Shown here: positions 15,450 to 23,058 of the stretch, in pieces
Layout of the letters: each line of letters starts with the position of its first letter
How positions within the stretch are numbered: the first letter of the stretch is position 1
Source: a virus
Virus record (IMG/VR): IMGVR_UViG_3300023180_000204
Span: 1-33,650 of that record
DNA length: 33,650 nucleotides
Strand: one strand, 5' to 3'
Program-made: the position numbers and the translations under genes
Notes under the pieces: generated by a model
The model's database searches: none
What the model saw: the letters and a program-made list of their open reading frames with translations, nothing else
What the model was told of the DNA's origin: nothing

Positions 15450-17262
15450 TAATCCGTCATATGACAATAATACAGTTTGGCTTCCGTACCTCTGGGGCAG
15501 ATTACGGTTACAATGTACTGTGGATGTTGAATGGTTAGATCCTATATTCTTCGCGCACGACGCGCGTACGCTCGTGCGGTCGTACGATCGGGTGGACGTA
15601 CTTCTGTTATCATGTTACGTTTGGAACTGGAAAAAGAATCTAGAGATTGCTCATTTAATTAAAAAGAATAATCCTGCTTGTTATATCGTTGCTGGTGGTC
15701 CACAAGTTACTAATACCCCAGAGTGGGATATATGTGATAAGATATGGCAATGGGAAAGTGAAGATGCTATCGATGATATTCTTCTTAAAAGAACACCATC
15801 CAAAGATCGTGTGGACTTATCGAAACTTGATTCACCATACCACATTTATAAGAAAGATTACAAACGTTTTGCGGAACAGATCCGTAAAAAGAGCAGAAAA
15901 GATCCTGCAGCTATATGGGAAACGAATCGTGGTTGTCCTTATAAATGTACATTTTGTGACTGGGGTTCACTCACAAACAGTAAGATACGACGATTCAGAC
16001 AAGATATAATCATAAAAGATATTGAAGCTTTATCTGACATTCAGGTTGGTATTGTATTCAACGCTGATGCAAATTATGGTATATTTAAAGAAGATTTGTT
16101 ATATGCTGAACATATAGCAAAGATGAAACAAGAATCAGGTTATCCTAAAACGGTATTCTTCTCTTCTGCAAAAAATAAGAAGGATATTACAAATGCTGCA
16201 GCAAAGGTATTGTACGATAACCAAATGATTCCTACATTACAAATATCATATCAGCATACTGATCCAGATGTTCTTGCTGCTATTAAACGTGATAATATTT
16301 CTACACAAAAACTAAAAGATGAACTAGAAGAGGGATTCAGAAATAATATACCACTTGTTGGTGTAGTCATTATGGGTAATCCAGGTGACACTGTTGATAA
16401 GTGGAAGAAGGGTTTAGGTGACTTATTAGATATTGGCTTCCACGAAGATATTCGTTACCATGACTTTATGGTTCTACCAAATGCACCAGCAGCAGATCCT
16501 ACCTACATGGATATGTACGGTATTAAAACAATGACACGTAGTTACGATGGACGTTTTGATGCAGAGTTTATACGATCTACAAACACCTTCACCTCTGAGG
16601 ACTTTACTGAAATACAAACCTATACAAGTTATCTTGTATCATATCACGTACTTAATATAACTCGTTATCTTGCAATGTTCCTTAAATATTATAAAGGTAT
16701 CGATTATATCCAGTTCTATGATAAGATGCTAGAACAAGCAACAACGAAAAGATTAGTTTCTTTTGCCAAGCAGGATCTACAGGACTGGATAAATGGTAGG
16801 ATGCGTAAAGAAGTATATTATAAAGGTAGATACATTACACATGATTTCTATATTAAAACTATGGCATTACAAAATCTTGGTGGTATTGTTTTAGATTGTG
16901 AAGATAGTGTTGTAGAACTAACTGATATGGATAGAGAACAAGCTTCTGAATTAGTAAAAGCACAGTATCGTACAATCGTTGGATGGTGGCCACAACATCC
17001 TACTAAAATAAAATATAACTTTATTGAAGCCTTTGCTAACCTACAGGGGTTACCACCAAATACAGATCCTAAACCTTGGAAGATTAATATATCAAATCAT
17101 ATTGTTTCTACAAATCAATCTACTATTGGTGATCAGAAGAAAATAGATATCACACACATAAAAGATTTCGATAGTTGGTTCAATTCACCAATACATAAAG
17201 GTGAAAATGTTAGAAACGGAATGAACCACTACCAGGAGATATTTGATAATGTTCTATACTGA
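15433..17262 (+). CDS. Radical SAM enzyme with B12-binding-like N-terminal domain
   Basis: 609 aa from ATG 15433. C168-x3-C172-x2-C175 (NRGCPYKCTFCDWGS) is the 4Fe-4S/AdoMet motif. Residues 1-110 form a Rossmann-like domain (VDVLLLSCYVWNWKK, IVAGGPQVT) as in B12-binding radical SAM proteins, but the DxHxxG cobalamin motif is absent. The rest continues the TIM barrel (VVIMGNPGDTVDKW) and a long helical C-terminus (about residues 380-609). It may methylate or rearrange a substrate. Part of the aminotransferase/oxygenase/sulfotransferase block. Contains a GC-rich stem-loop at 15554-15578. Confidence 0.85.
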   Translation: MKVLVSNPSYDNNTVWLPYLWGRLRLQCTVDVEWLDPIFFAHDARTLVRSYDRVDVLLLSCYVWNWKKNLEIAHLIKKNNPACYIVAGGPQVTNTPEWDICDKIWQWESEDAIDDILLKRTPSKDRVDLSKLDSPYHIYKKDYKRFAEQIRKKSRKDPAAIWETNRGCPYKCTFCDWGSLTNSKIRRFRQDIIIKDIEALSDIQVGIVFNADANYGIFKEDLLYAEHIAKMKQESGYPKTVFFSSAKNKKDITNAAAKVLYDNQMIPTLQISYQHTDPDVLAAIKRDNISTQKLKDELEEGFRNNIPLVGVVIMGNPGDTVDKWKKGLGDLLDIGFHEDIRYHDFMVLPNAPAADPTYMDMYGIKTMTRSYDGRFDAEFIRSTNTFTSEDFTEIQTYTSYLVSYHVLNITRYLAMFLKYYKGIDYIQFYDKMLEQATTKRLVSFAKQDLQDWINGRMRKEVYYKGRYITHDFYIKTMALQNLGGIVLDCEDSVVELTDMDREQASELVKAQYRTIVGWWPQHPTKIKYNFIEAFANLQGLPPNTDPKPWKINISNHIVSTNQSTIGDQKKIDITHIKDFDSWFNSPIHKGENVRNGMNHYQEIFDNVLY

Positions 17263-17797
17263 TGATTGGGTATTCTTTCATGTTCCAAAGACCTCAGGAA
17301 CGAATATTCTTGAAAGATGTAAAGATGCAAAGGTAGGATGGAAATATCCTATTGAAAGACATAATCCAGTATGGTACTGGGAAGAGAAGTATGATATATC
17401 AGATAAGAAATGGTATTCAGTAGTTCGTCATCCGTACACACGTGCTGTCAGCTTATGGTCTTATGTTACCCAACAGAAAATTACATTTGAAAAGTTTCTA
17501 GATGAATGTGTTGATGTATATAAGTGGCTTGACAAAGTTCCAAGTGATGCAGAAACACTTTGGGATCTAAGAAGTACACAATGTCATTTGCTCGACGAAC
17601 GGGTAAAAGTATTTAAAATGGAGACAGAGTTACCATTACTTGAAGAAGAACTCGGATTTCAGTTCATGAACAGTAAGTCCAAAGTTGGGGTTTACGGTGA
17701 CTGGAAACAATGGTATAATGAAGACATAGCTAAGAAAGTTTACGAACTTTTTTATGATGACTTTGAGGCGTTTGGATACTCAAGCACTTATAAATAG
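17249..17797 (+). CDS. Sulfotransferase (PAPS-dependent)
   Basis: 182 aa from ATG 17249, with AGGAG (17233-17237) upstream; the TTG two codons earlier is less likely. FHVPKTSGTNI (residues 10-20) is the 5'-phosphosulfate loop, and VVRHPYTRAVSLW is the 3'-phosphate-binding motif. Compact, similar to Sulfotransfer_2/HS2ST-type enzymes. It would move sulfate from PAPS to a hydroxyl or amine, probably on a glycan. It overlaps the radical SAM gene by 14 nt. Very little room is left for substrate-binding domains, so the acceptor is probably small or bound by partners. Confidence 0.82.
   Translation: MFYTDDWVFFHVPKTSGTNILERCKDAKVGWKYPIERHNPVWYWEEKYDISDKKWYSVVRHPYTRAVSLWSYVTQQKITFEKFLDECVDVYKWLDKVPSDAETLWDLRSTQCHLLDERVKVFKMETELPLLEEELGFQFMNSKSKVGVYGDWKQWYNEDIAKKVYELFYDDFEAFGYSSTYK
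17789..17796 (+). promoter_or_regulatory. T4-type late promoter TATAAATA
   Basis: Perfect TATAAATA overlapping the 3' end of the sulfotransferase gene and 20 nt before ATG 17817. The following GTGAGGAGGACC gives a strong ribosome site. Late transcription would be driven by a gp55-like sigma with gp33, which is encoded at 28215. Confidence 0.78.
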
Positions 17798-17816
17798 AGT
17801 GTGAGGAGGACCAAAT

Positions 17817-18161
17817 ATGGCCGAAGAAGAAAAAAAAGTAAAAACTATTGACGCCGATGCTATTGATGGTGCAGATGCAAACGGTGATGGACATATCTCT
17901 AAAGAAGAAATGGAGATGCATTTGGAATTCAAACGTAAGGCACTAGAAGATCAGGACGCACAGAGAGATGCTATCCGTAAGATGGCTTGGTTCTCTCTTA
18001 TTGGTTTGTTGGTTTATCCAATTGGTATTGCACTTACATCTGCATTTGGAATGGATAAAGCAGCAAATCTTATTGCTGATATTGCGCCTACGTATTTTGC
18101 ATCAATTGCAGTATTGGTTTCAGCCTTCTTTGGAGCGGATGCTATCGCCAAAAAGAAGTAA
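17817..18161 (+). CDS. EF-hand protein with two membrane spans
   Basis: 114 aa. D20-A-N22-G-D24-G-H-I27-S-K-E-E31 is a full 12-residue EF-hand loop with all expected ligand positions, followed by an exiting helix. Residues about 55-77 and 84-109 are two hydrophobic helices, then a basic KKK end. This suggests a calcium-sensing or calcium-stabilised membrane protein. It has its own perfect late promoter and a strong ribosome site, so it should be abundant late in infection. I recall similar proteins in T4-like cyanophages. A holin-like or virion-linked role is possible. Confidence 0.72.
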   Translation: MAEEEKKVKTIDADAIDGADANGDGHISKEEMEMHLEFKRKALEDQDAQRDAIRKMAWFSLIGLLVYPIGIALTSAFGMDKAANLIADIAPTYFASIAVLVSAFFGADAIAKKK

Positions 18162-18176
18162 TATTATAGGATTAGT

Positions 18177-18839
18177 ATGGATTATTTGATTTATCATGGA
18201 ACTCATTATCTAGTTTATAGTTTTATCTGGTGGTGTTTCCTAGCTGCGACAGTAGTTTCGGCTGGGTACCACCGGTATTTTTCACACAGAGCTTTTAATG
18301 CCGGAATCTGGTACGAATATTTTGTCTTGGTTCTTGGACCATTGTCAGGTGCAGGGCACTGCCTCGGATGGGTTGGGGCTCATCGTATGCACCATAAGCA
18401 TTCCGATACAGTCCTTGATCCACACTCTCCAAAATATATCGGTATTCTAAAAACACTAACATCTACCTGGAAGGTAGAAAGAATACCACGACAATATATT
18501 AAAGATCTACTCAGAAATAAACGAGTGATGTGGTTCTATAAACATCATACAGATATACGTATCCTTACTCTTGCGACAAGCTGGGTATTCATTGGTATGA
18601 ACAATTGGCTCTGGTTTATTGTTATGCCGATGGTATGGGGATATATTGGATTTGGTCTTTTAAATACTCTGTGTCATAGAAACGGTAAAGTTCGTAATAG
18701 CGTTTTTGTAAATATCTTTACAATGGGTGAAGGTTGGCATGTTAACCACCACAAAGATTCTTCTGATTGGCGTATTGGGAAGAAGTGGTGGCAGTGGGAT
18801 CCAGCAGCATGGTTTATTCGATTAATCAAAAAGTCTTAA
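18177..18839 (+). CDS. Acyl-lipid / acyl-CoA fatty-acid desaturase
   Basis: 220 aa, short for the family. All three histidine boxes are present: H32-RYFS-H37, H69-RM-HH (72-73) and H188-VN-HH (191-192), which bind the di-iron centre. Hydrophobic segments at about 10-30, 47-66 and 133-157 give the membrane topology. The pattern is that of delta-9 type desaturases. It would introduce a double bond in host membrane acyl chains, changing fluidity or providing a modified lipid. It is known as an auxiliary gene in some marine phages. It follows the EF-hand gene by 15 nt and overlaps the next gene. Confidence 0.9.
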   Translation: MDYLIYHGTHYLVYSFIWWCFLAATVVSAGYHRYFSHRAFNAGIWYEYFVLVLGPLSGAGHCLGWVGAHRMHHKHSDTVLDPHSPKYIGILKTLTSTWKVERIPRQYIKDLLRNKRVMWFYKHHTDIRILTLATSWVFIGMNNWLWFIVMPMVWGYIGFGLLNTLCHRNGKVRNSVFVNIFTMGEGWHVNHHKDSSDWRIGKKWWQWDPAAWFIRLIKKS

Positions 18840-19390
18840 CACTTTCAGAATATGGTTCTGATAATTTTATAAGTGATCTAGTATGGCTTACAAGAGAAGC
18901 GTATCAGTGGGATCGGAAGAATGCACATTGGTTCCAGCAACTACAGACCTCTTACAAGAAATATCCTGAATGGTTCTTTCTGTTCGATGATGATGTACCA
19001 GTCGCCTTTTCAACCATACAGAAGTACTATGAAGGTTGTTACCGTGTCCTAACACGCACATACATATACAGAGATTATAGAAGGTTTACTAACCCAAAAA
19101 TTGATACGTTCAAAAGCCCCACTATGACTCTATTACCGTATCAACTAGACTATATAGGAAAATGGAACACAGCATTCGTATCAATGCAAGCTGGTCGTAG
19201 AAATGCTATAGAAAGATTTGCTACTAAGCTTTCATACAACACAGGCTTTGCTTGGAAGATAGATACTGATATGATTCAAACTTGTGGTAATCCAAAAGAC
19301 CCAGATTGCTGGCAACACGTAACCTTTGCAGGTGATAAACCACATCTACCTAGGATGTTAGAGAATGACTACAGAAAAATGTTTAATTGA
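18809..19390 (+). CDS. GNAT-like protein, unknown substrate
   Basis: 193 aa from ATG 18809, inside the desaturase 3' end; the ATG at 18767 would give a longer, unlikely N-terminus. WFFLFDDDVPVAFSTIQKYY followed by RVLTRTYIYRDYRR resembles strands 2-4 of a GNAT acyltransferase with a partial acetyl-CoA loop. RNAIERFATKL and TGFAWKIDTDMIQTC continue alternately helical and strand-like. The family is not recognised with confidence. It could acylate the product of the neighbouring enzymes. Confidence 0.45.
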   Translation: MVYSINQKVLTLSEYGSDNFISDLVWLTREAYQWDRKNAHWFQQLQTSYKKYPEWFFLFDDDVPVAFSTIQKYYEGCYRVLTRTYIYRDYRRFTNPKIDTFKSPTMTLLPYQLDYIGKWNTAFVSMQAGRRNAIERFATKLSYNTGFAWKIDTDMIQTCGNPKDPDCWQHVTFAGDKPHLPRMLENDYRKMFN

Positions 19391-19997
19391 ACAGACCAAA
19401 CGCACACGTGTGAGAGGTGAAGGCCCACGCAGGCACGAACTACCAGTATTCAAAAAGGTGGGCGACCTATCTCCACTTGCACTCGAAGAACTAAAACAAA
19501 TACTTTATGATAACCAACAGAATGATATTGGTGGTGACAATTACGGTATCAGCCAGAACTGTAATTATGAAGAAGTGTTCAATGTAAAAGATCAGTATAG
19601 ACAAGTTCTACTACAGCAAAAGGTAGAAGGTGATGAATCACAAGTAGATGAGCATGCCTATGTCGAATGGGTAGATCCACCACTCTTTACACTAATGGAT
19701 CTTGAAAAGTACTTTAAGCATGTGTACCGTTTCAGACTTGCAGAGATGCAGCCAGGACATGAATTAAACTGGCATATTGATGCTGATACAAGTGTTATCT
19801 GTAGGGCACAGATTTGTTTAGAAGGGATGGATTCGTCACTTCAATTTAAAACAAAAGATGGGGAATACAAGCTAACTATGTTTCCTGGTGAGATCTGGTT
19901 TATTAATACAGGTTGGCCTCACCGCGCCGTTGCAGGTGACACCCCAAAACGTTCAGCTATCTTTGGCTTTGATTATAAGGACTGGATTAATGTTTGA
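19365..19997 (+). CDS. 2OG-Fe(II) oxygenase, aspartyl/asparaginyl hydroxylase-like
   Basis: 210 aa. H137-x-D139 (NWHIDADTS), H186 (GWPHRAVAGD) and R196 (PKRSAIFGFD) are the metal and 2-oxoglutarate ligands in the order of aspartyl/asparaginyl beta-hydroxylases. MFPGEIWFINTGWPH is a typical late strand of this group. The ATG lies 26 nt inside the previous gene, with a weak ribosome site, so coupling is likely. It probably hydroxylates a protein residue or an amino acid on a modified glycan or lipid. Third oxygenase of the window. Confidence 0.76.
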   Translation: MTTEKCLIEQTKRTRVRGEGPRRHELPVFKKVGDLSPLALEELKQILYDNQQNDIGGDNYGISQNCNYEEVFNVKDQYRQVLLQQKVEGDESQVDEHAYVEWVDPPLFTLMDLEKYFKHVYRFRLAEMQPGHELNWHIDADTSVICRAQICLEGMDSSLQFKTKDGEYKLTMFPGEIWFINTGWPHRAVAGDTPKRSAIFGFDYKDWINV

Positions 19998-20577
19998 GGA
20001 TATATTAGGTAAAGTAGCGCACGCAGCATGGGCAAGAGACAACGCAAAGTTTCTAGAATCATTTCGTCCAAATCATATTAAATCAAAAAAGTTCTTAGTA
20101 GAAAATATCTTAAAAGTAAAAGACTCTTTTGACAACGTTGCCGTTCTCGGTAGCTGGAATGGTATTCTACTCTATGAATTAATGAAGGATCATGTAGGTC
20201 ATTGGCACTTCTATGATTTAAGTGTAAGAGCACACCACGACAGAGACAGATATTTTGAACTGAATGAAATCCCTGTTAACTATATAAGTCTGGAAGGTGA
20301 TGTAACCGAGCTATTTGAATCGGGCTCGCTCGCCCGAGAGTACGACTTAATTATTAATCCATCTTGTGAACATATGGAAGATATTAGAGCTGAATCTGGT
20401 CCATTGTATGCTTTAACATCAAATAACTATACAGAAGTCAAAGAACATATAAATACTATTGAACACGAAGAAGATCTTGCTATTAAAAATAATATTAACG
20501 ATATTCGATTCAAGGGCAAGATCCAGATAGAGAAACCAGTACCCTATGAAAGGTACTGTGTAATAGGATACGCATAA
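19990..20577 (+). CDS. Methyltransferase-like Rossmann protein
   Basis: 195 aa from ATG 19990, which overlaps the upstream stop. VAVLGSWNGILLYELMKD is a motif I variant (GxWNG), WHFYDLSVRAHHDR is the strand 2 region, and EYDLIINPSCEHMEDI is strand 4. The pattern recalls class I AdoMet enzymes but with unusual loops, so activity is not certain. A 6-bp GC-rich inverted repeat lies within the gene (20320-20337). Substrate unknown. Confidence 0.5.
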   Translation: MFEDILGKVAHAAWARDNAKFLESFRPNHIKSKKFLVENILKVKDSFDNVAVLGSWNGILLYELMKDHVGHWHFYDLSVRAHHDRDRYFELNEIPVNYISLEGDVTELFESGSLAREYDLIINPSCEHMEDIRAESGPLYALTSNNYTEVKEHINTIEHEEDLAIKNNINDIRFKGKIQIEKPVPYERYCVIGYA

Positions 20578-20840
20578 TGTCGGATATTTTTGATTTCGGT
20601 TTTACTGCCGTAGACGAGGACGAGTTACAAGCTGTACAAGACGCACAGAAAACTGTGGGTGATGTAGAAGTAACAGCCAAGACTAACCAAGAGAAACTGG
20701 ATCGACTGTATAATGCGATCACGCCACTTCTTAATAATCTTAAAAAGAACCCAGAGAAGGAATACATTTTGTGGCCAAACCGACTGAATAAAGTCGAGGA
20801 GTTTGAGTCACATCTCCTCGCTATCTATCAAGGAGAATAA
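20577..20840 (+). CDS. Small conserved T4-like marine phage protein, unknown function
   Basis: 87 aa in a TAATG overlap with the previous gene. Acidic N-terminus (DIFDFGFTAVDEDELQAVQ) then a helical region (TNQEKLDRLYNAITPLLNNL) and KNPEKEYILWPNRLNKVEEF. I recall this pattern from many T4-like cyanophages, where it is conserved but uncharacterised. No enzyme motif. A structural or regulatory adaptor is possible. Confidence 0.7.
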   Translation: MSDIFDFGFTAVDEDELQAVQDAQKTVGDVEVTAKTNQEKLDRLYNAITPLLNNLKKNPEKEYILWPNRLNKVEEFESHLLAIYQGE

Positions 20841-20841
20841 A

Positions 20842-21162
20842 ATGCGTCTTCTTTTCACACTGGTATTGTTGCCCTTTGCAGCAAGTGCACAGACTATGGA
20901 GGATTATGCCAAGGTAAAAATGTTACCTGCGATTTGTGGTCCAGCGGAATATATGTTCAAAAGAACAGAGGAGATGGGGTTTGGCACTGATCCTATTTTC
21001 ACAGGTATTTCAGATATAGATAATGGTATTGCTACTCAAGTTGTTGTTGATGAAACAACCGGTAAATTTTCAGTACTTAATTGGTACGCAAAGGTTAATG
21101 TAGTTTGTGTCTTTAATAATGGCAGTAACTACATTTCTAAGACAGTTCCAAAAAATTACTAA
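20842..21162 (+). CDS. Exported protein, unknown function
   Basis: 106 aa from ATG 20842, with AGGAGAATAAA upstream; the ATG at 20803 is inside the preceding gene. MRLLFTLVLLPFAASAQT is a Sec signal peptide with an ASA cleavage site. The mature part has two or three cysteines (PAICGPAEYMF, NVVCVFNNG) that could form a disulfide in the periplasm. It overlaps the convergent minus-strand gene by 4 nt, and no terminator is visible between them. Confidence 0.65.
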   Translation: MRLLFTLVLLPFAASAQTMEDYAKVKMLPAICGPAEYMFKRTEEMGFGTDPIFTGISDIDNGIATQVVVDETTGKFSVLNWYAKVNVVCVFNNGSNYISKTVPKNY

Positions 21163-21758
21163 TTAGCAAGTGGGTTATCCAAAGCTCTCTGTAGTTTCTT
21201 ACCAAGACGATCTTCTAGATCTTTCAGATCACGTTCAACCTTTGCTTCAAGGTCATCCATACGGCTTTGGTTGCTATCTTGTAGACGATTTGCTTTTTCA
21301 TCATAGTCATTCTGTAGACCATCTCTTTTATTCTCGAATCGTTCTTCTGCATTTTGAATAATCTCACGAACTTCACCTTCTACATCACGAACTTTATCAT
21401 CCATTCTATCTACTGTTTTTTCAATTGAAAGAATGTCATCACGTAGATCACCTTTAATATCTCTAGCATATCCAATTGCTTCATCTAATTGTGTTTCAAT
21501 AATCTGCATACGCTGATCGTACGACGCCATCAGTTCCTGATATTCTTCCTGCTGATCAACAAATTCAATTGCCTGTTCTACTTTCTGATACATGAGAAAG
21601 CCACCATAGAGAGCACCAAGTACAGAACCAAGTAGAGCGAGGAGTGCTGTCACACTCATGAAGCTAACTTTGATACCAAGGATACGGAACTCTTTATTCT
21701 TAAGGTTCTCGATACCTTCTTCCATATTTTCTAATTCTTGACCTAGATCCTTATCCAT
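21159..21758 (-). CDS. Membrane protein with long coiled coil
   Basis: 199 aa. One hydrophobic segment at about residues 32-56 (VSFMSVTALLALLGSVLGAL, then YGGFL), followed by about 140 residues of charged heptad coiled coil (EIIQNAEERFENKRDGLQND). The topology suggests an inner-membrane anchor with a long helical rod in the periplasm or cytoplasm. It shares 1 nt with the next gene upstream and is the last gene of the minus-strand exported-protein operon. Function unknown. Confidence 0.6.
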   Translation of the reverse strand: MDKDLGQELENMEEGIENLKNKEFRILGIKVSFMSVTALLALLGSVLGALYGGFLMYQKVEQAIEFVDQQEEYQELMASYDQRMQIIETQLDEAIGYARDIKGDLRDDILSIEKTVDRMDDKVRDVEGEVREIIQNAEERFENKRDGLQNDYDEKANRLQDSNQSRMDDLEAKVERDLKDLEDRLGKKLQRALDNPLAN

Positions 21759-22159
21759 TAATCGGTCTCCTGCTGCAGCTTACGTAGCTGCTCAAGCTCT
21801 TGTTCCAGCCGCATAATTTCTAGACGTTTCTTTTTGAGCTCTAACTGATATAAGGTATTACAATTAACTCTTTCTTTTGGTCCATCTAGCGGAATCGTAA
21901 TCCTTGCAAAGACCCCAATATCCTTTGAGCTATCACCATTATTAGAAAATGGACTTTGTGCATTATCAATAATACCAGTTACACCAAATTCCAAATTAGT
22001 TGAACCCCCGATAGAGTTCTTACAGTCCATATCACCAGCCTTAAAACTATCTTGCCCGTATGTCGAACCTGTGCTTGGTAGTTGTAAATTAAGCGAACTT
22101 GACTCTGCAAAAGCACCAGATGATACAAATAACAACGGTATGACAATCAGTTTTTTCAT
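21758..22159 (-). CDS. Exported protein with C-terminal coiled coil
   Basis: 133 aa. MKKLIVIPLLFVSSGAFAE is a clear Sec signal peptide. The mature part has two cysteines (MDCKNSIGG and VNCNTLYQL), a beta-rich segment (NLEFGVTGIIDN, IGVFARITIPLDG) and a helical KKRLEIMRLEQELEQLRKL tail. The strands and tail suggest an envelope protein that oligomerises. I recall related proteins in T4-like cyanophages of unknown function. It sits 2 nt downstream of the chaperone-like gene. Confidence 0.62.
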   Translation of the reverse strand: MKKLIVIPLLFVSSGAFAESSSLNLQLPSTGSTYGQDSFKAGDMDCKNSIGGSTNLEFGVTGIIDNAQSPFSNNGDSSKDIGVFARITIPLDGPKERVNCNTLYQLELKKKRLEIMRLEQELEQLRKLQQETD

Positions 22160-22161
22160 AT

Positions 22162-22542
22162 TTAATCCTTAAACTTCGAACATATCATAGAAGAGATAAC
22201 CGTTGTAGGTTGTTCTTCACCTCTTAATCTAGACTTAGAGCATATGTATTTAGCAGAATCTCGATGATTTTCTGCGATATAAATCTTAAATTTGACACGC
22301 TGGAGATATGATAGTCTTACAATCTTATATTGCGAAACGAATGGTATTGGACGCCAATTCTTATCAAAAACAGCTATTTCATAATACTCAACATCTTGTC
22401 TATAATTAAACATTTCCATTTCTGTTTCAACTATACCAGTATATGCTGATATTCTTAGCTTTGGATATGTTGGTACCATTTCATGACTATAAGCCATACT
22501 TGATACCAATATAAACAAAGAGGCGAGTATTAGTTTTTTCAT
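22162..22542 (-). CDS. Exported protein resembling the N-terminal domain of pilus chaperones
   Basis: 126 aa. Signal peptide MKKLILASLFILVSSMAYS. The mature part (KLRISAYTGIVETEMEMFN, then YYEIAVFDKNWRPIP and KFKIYIAENHRDSAKYIC) follows the beta-strand pattern of a PapD-like first domain: an early strand, the alternating edge strand and the R-x-S-x-Y end. Only one domain is present, unlike the two-domain classical chaperones. It stands next to a fimbrial-like subunit gene, which supports a partner role. The relation is by pattern, not by proven homology. Confidence 0.5.
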   Translation of the reverse strand: MKKLILASLFILVSSMAYSHEMVPTYPKLRISAYTGIVETEMEMFNYRQDVEYYEIAVFDKNWRPIPFVSQYKIVRLSYLQRVKFKIYIAENHRDSAKYICSKSRLRGEEQPTTVISSMICSKFKD

Positions 22543-22545
22543 ATC

Positions 22546-23049
22546 TTACTTCGCAATACAAAGAGCTTCTACAGTGGCAGTATAAGATCCACTTGGGAAA
22601 GCTTTGTTACCACCATTTGTTGCAGTTGAGCTAGACTTAAACCAGGTTGAACCTGTTGCAGTCAGATCGTACTGTGTGGTTGTTCCAAACGTTACTTTAT
22701 TTGTTTCATATGAACCCATACCAGTTGCATCAGACACCGAACTAACTTCAGTTGATCCAGTAAAGGTAACTGTATCATTCAGCGATGGACTGGATGAGAA
22801 TTCTGTTGGTGTGGTAATCTGTGCATAGTATGCATTGGCAAGCGTTACATCATAACGGACAATAGGTTGTACCCCACCGTCTGTCGATGCAGTTGACAAT
22901 GTATACGCATTAGGGTTTCCATATACACCGGGCGTATCAGTTGTGATAACACAACGTGACTGGACATTACCGGTAATAGGAACTTCTGCAGCGTATGCAG
23001 AGAAACAACCTAAACTCATAATTCCAACTAAAATTGATCTTTTGAACAT
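22546..23049 (-). CDS. Exported fimbrial/spore-coat-U-like protein
   Basis: 167 aa, with AGGAGAACAAT before the ATG. Signal peptide MFKRSILVGIMSLGCFSAYA, then VPITGNVQSRCVITTDTPG with an early cysteine and a terminal cysteine (SYTATVEALCIAK). The Thr/Ser-rich, strand-rich body (RYDVTLANAYYAQITTP, TVTFTGSTEVSSV) and the disulfide pair resemble CsuA/B and spore-coat-U pilin-like domains. It probably folds in the periplasm with the chaperone-like neighbour and may be displayed on the host surface or added to the virion. A usher gene is not present in the window. Confidence 0.58.
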   Translation of the reverse strand: MFKRSILVGIMSLGCFSAYAAEVPITGNVQSRCVITTDTPGVYGNPNAYTLSTASTDGGVQPIVRYDVTLANAYYAQITTPTEFSSSPSLNDTVTFTGSTEVSSVSDATGMGSYETNKVTFGTTTQYDLTATGSTWFKSSSTATNGGNKAFPSGSYTATVEALCIAK

Positions 23050-23058
23050 ATTGTTCTC

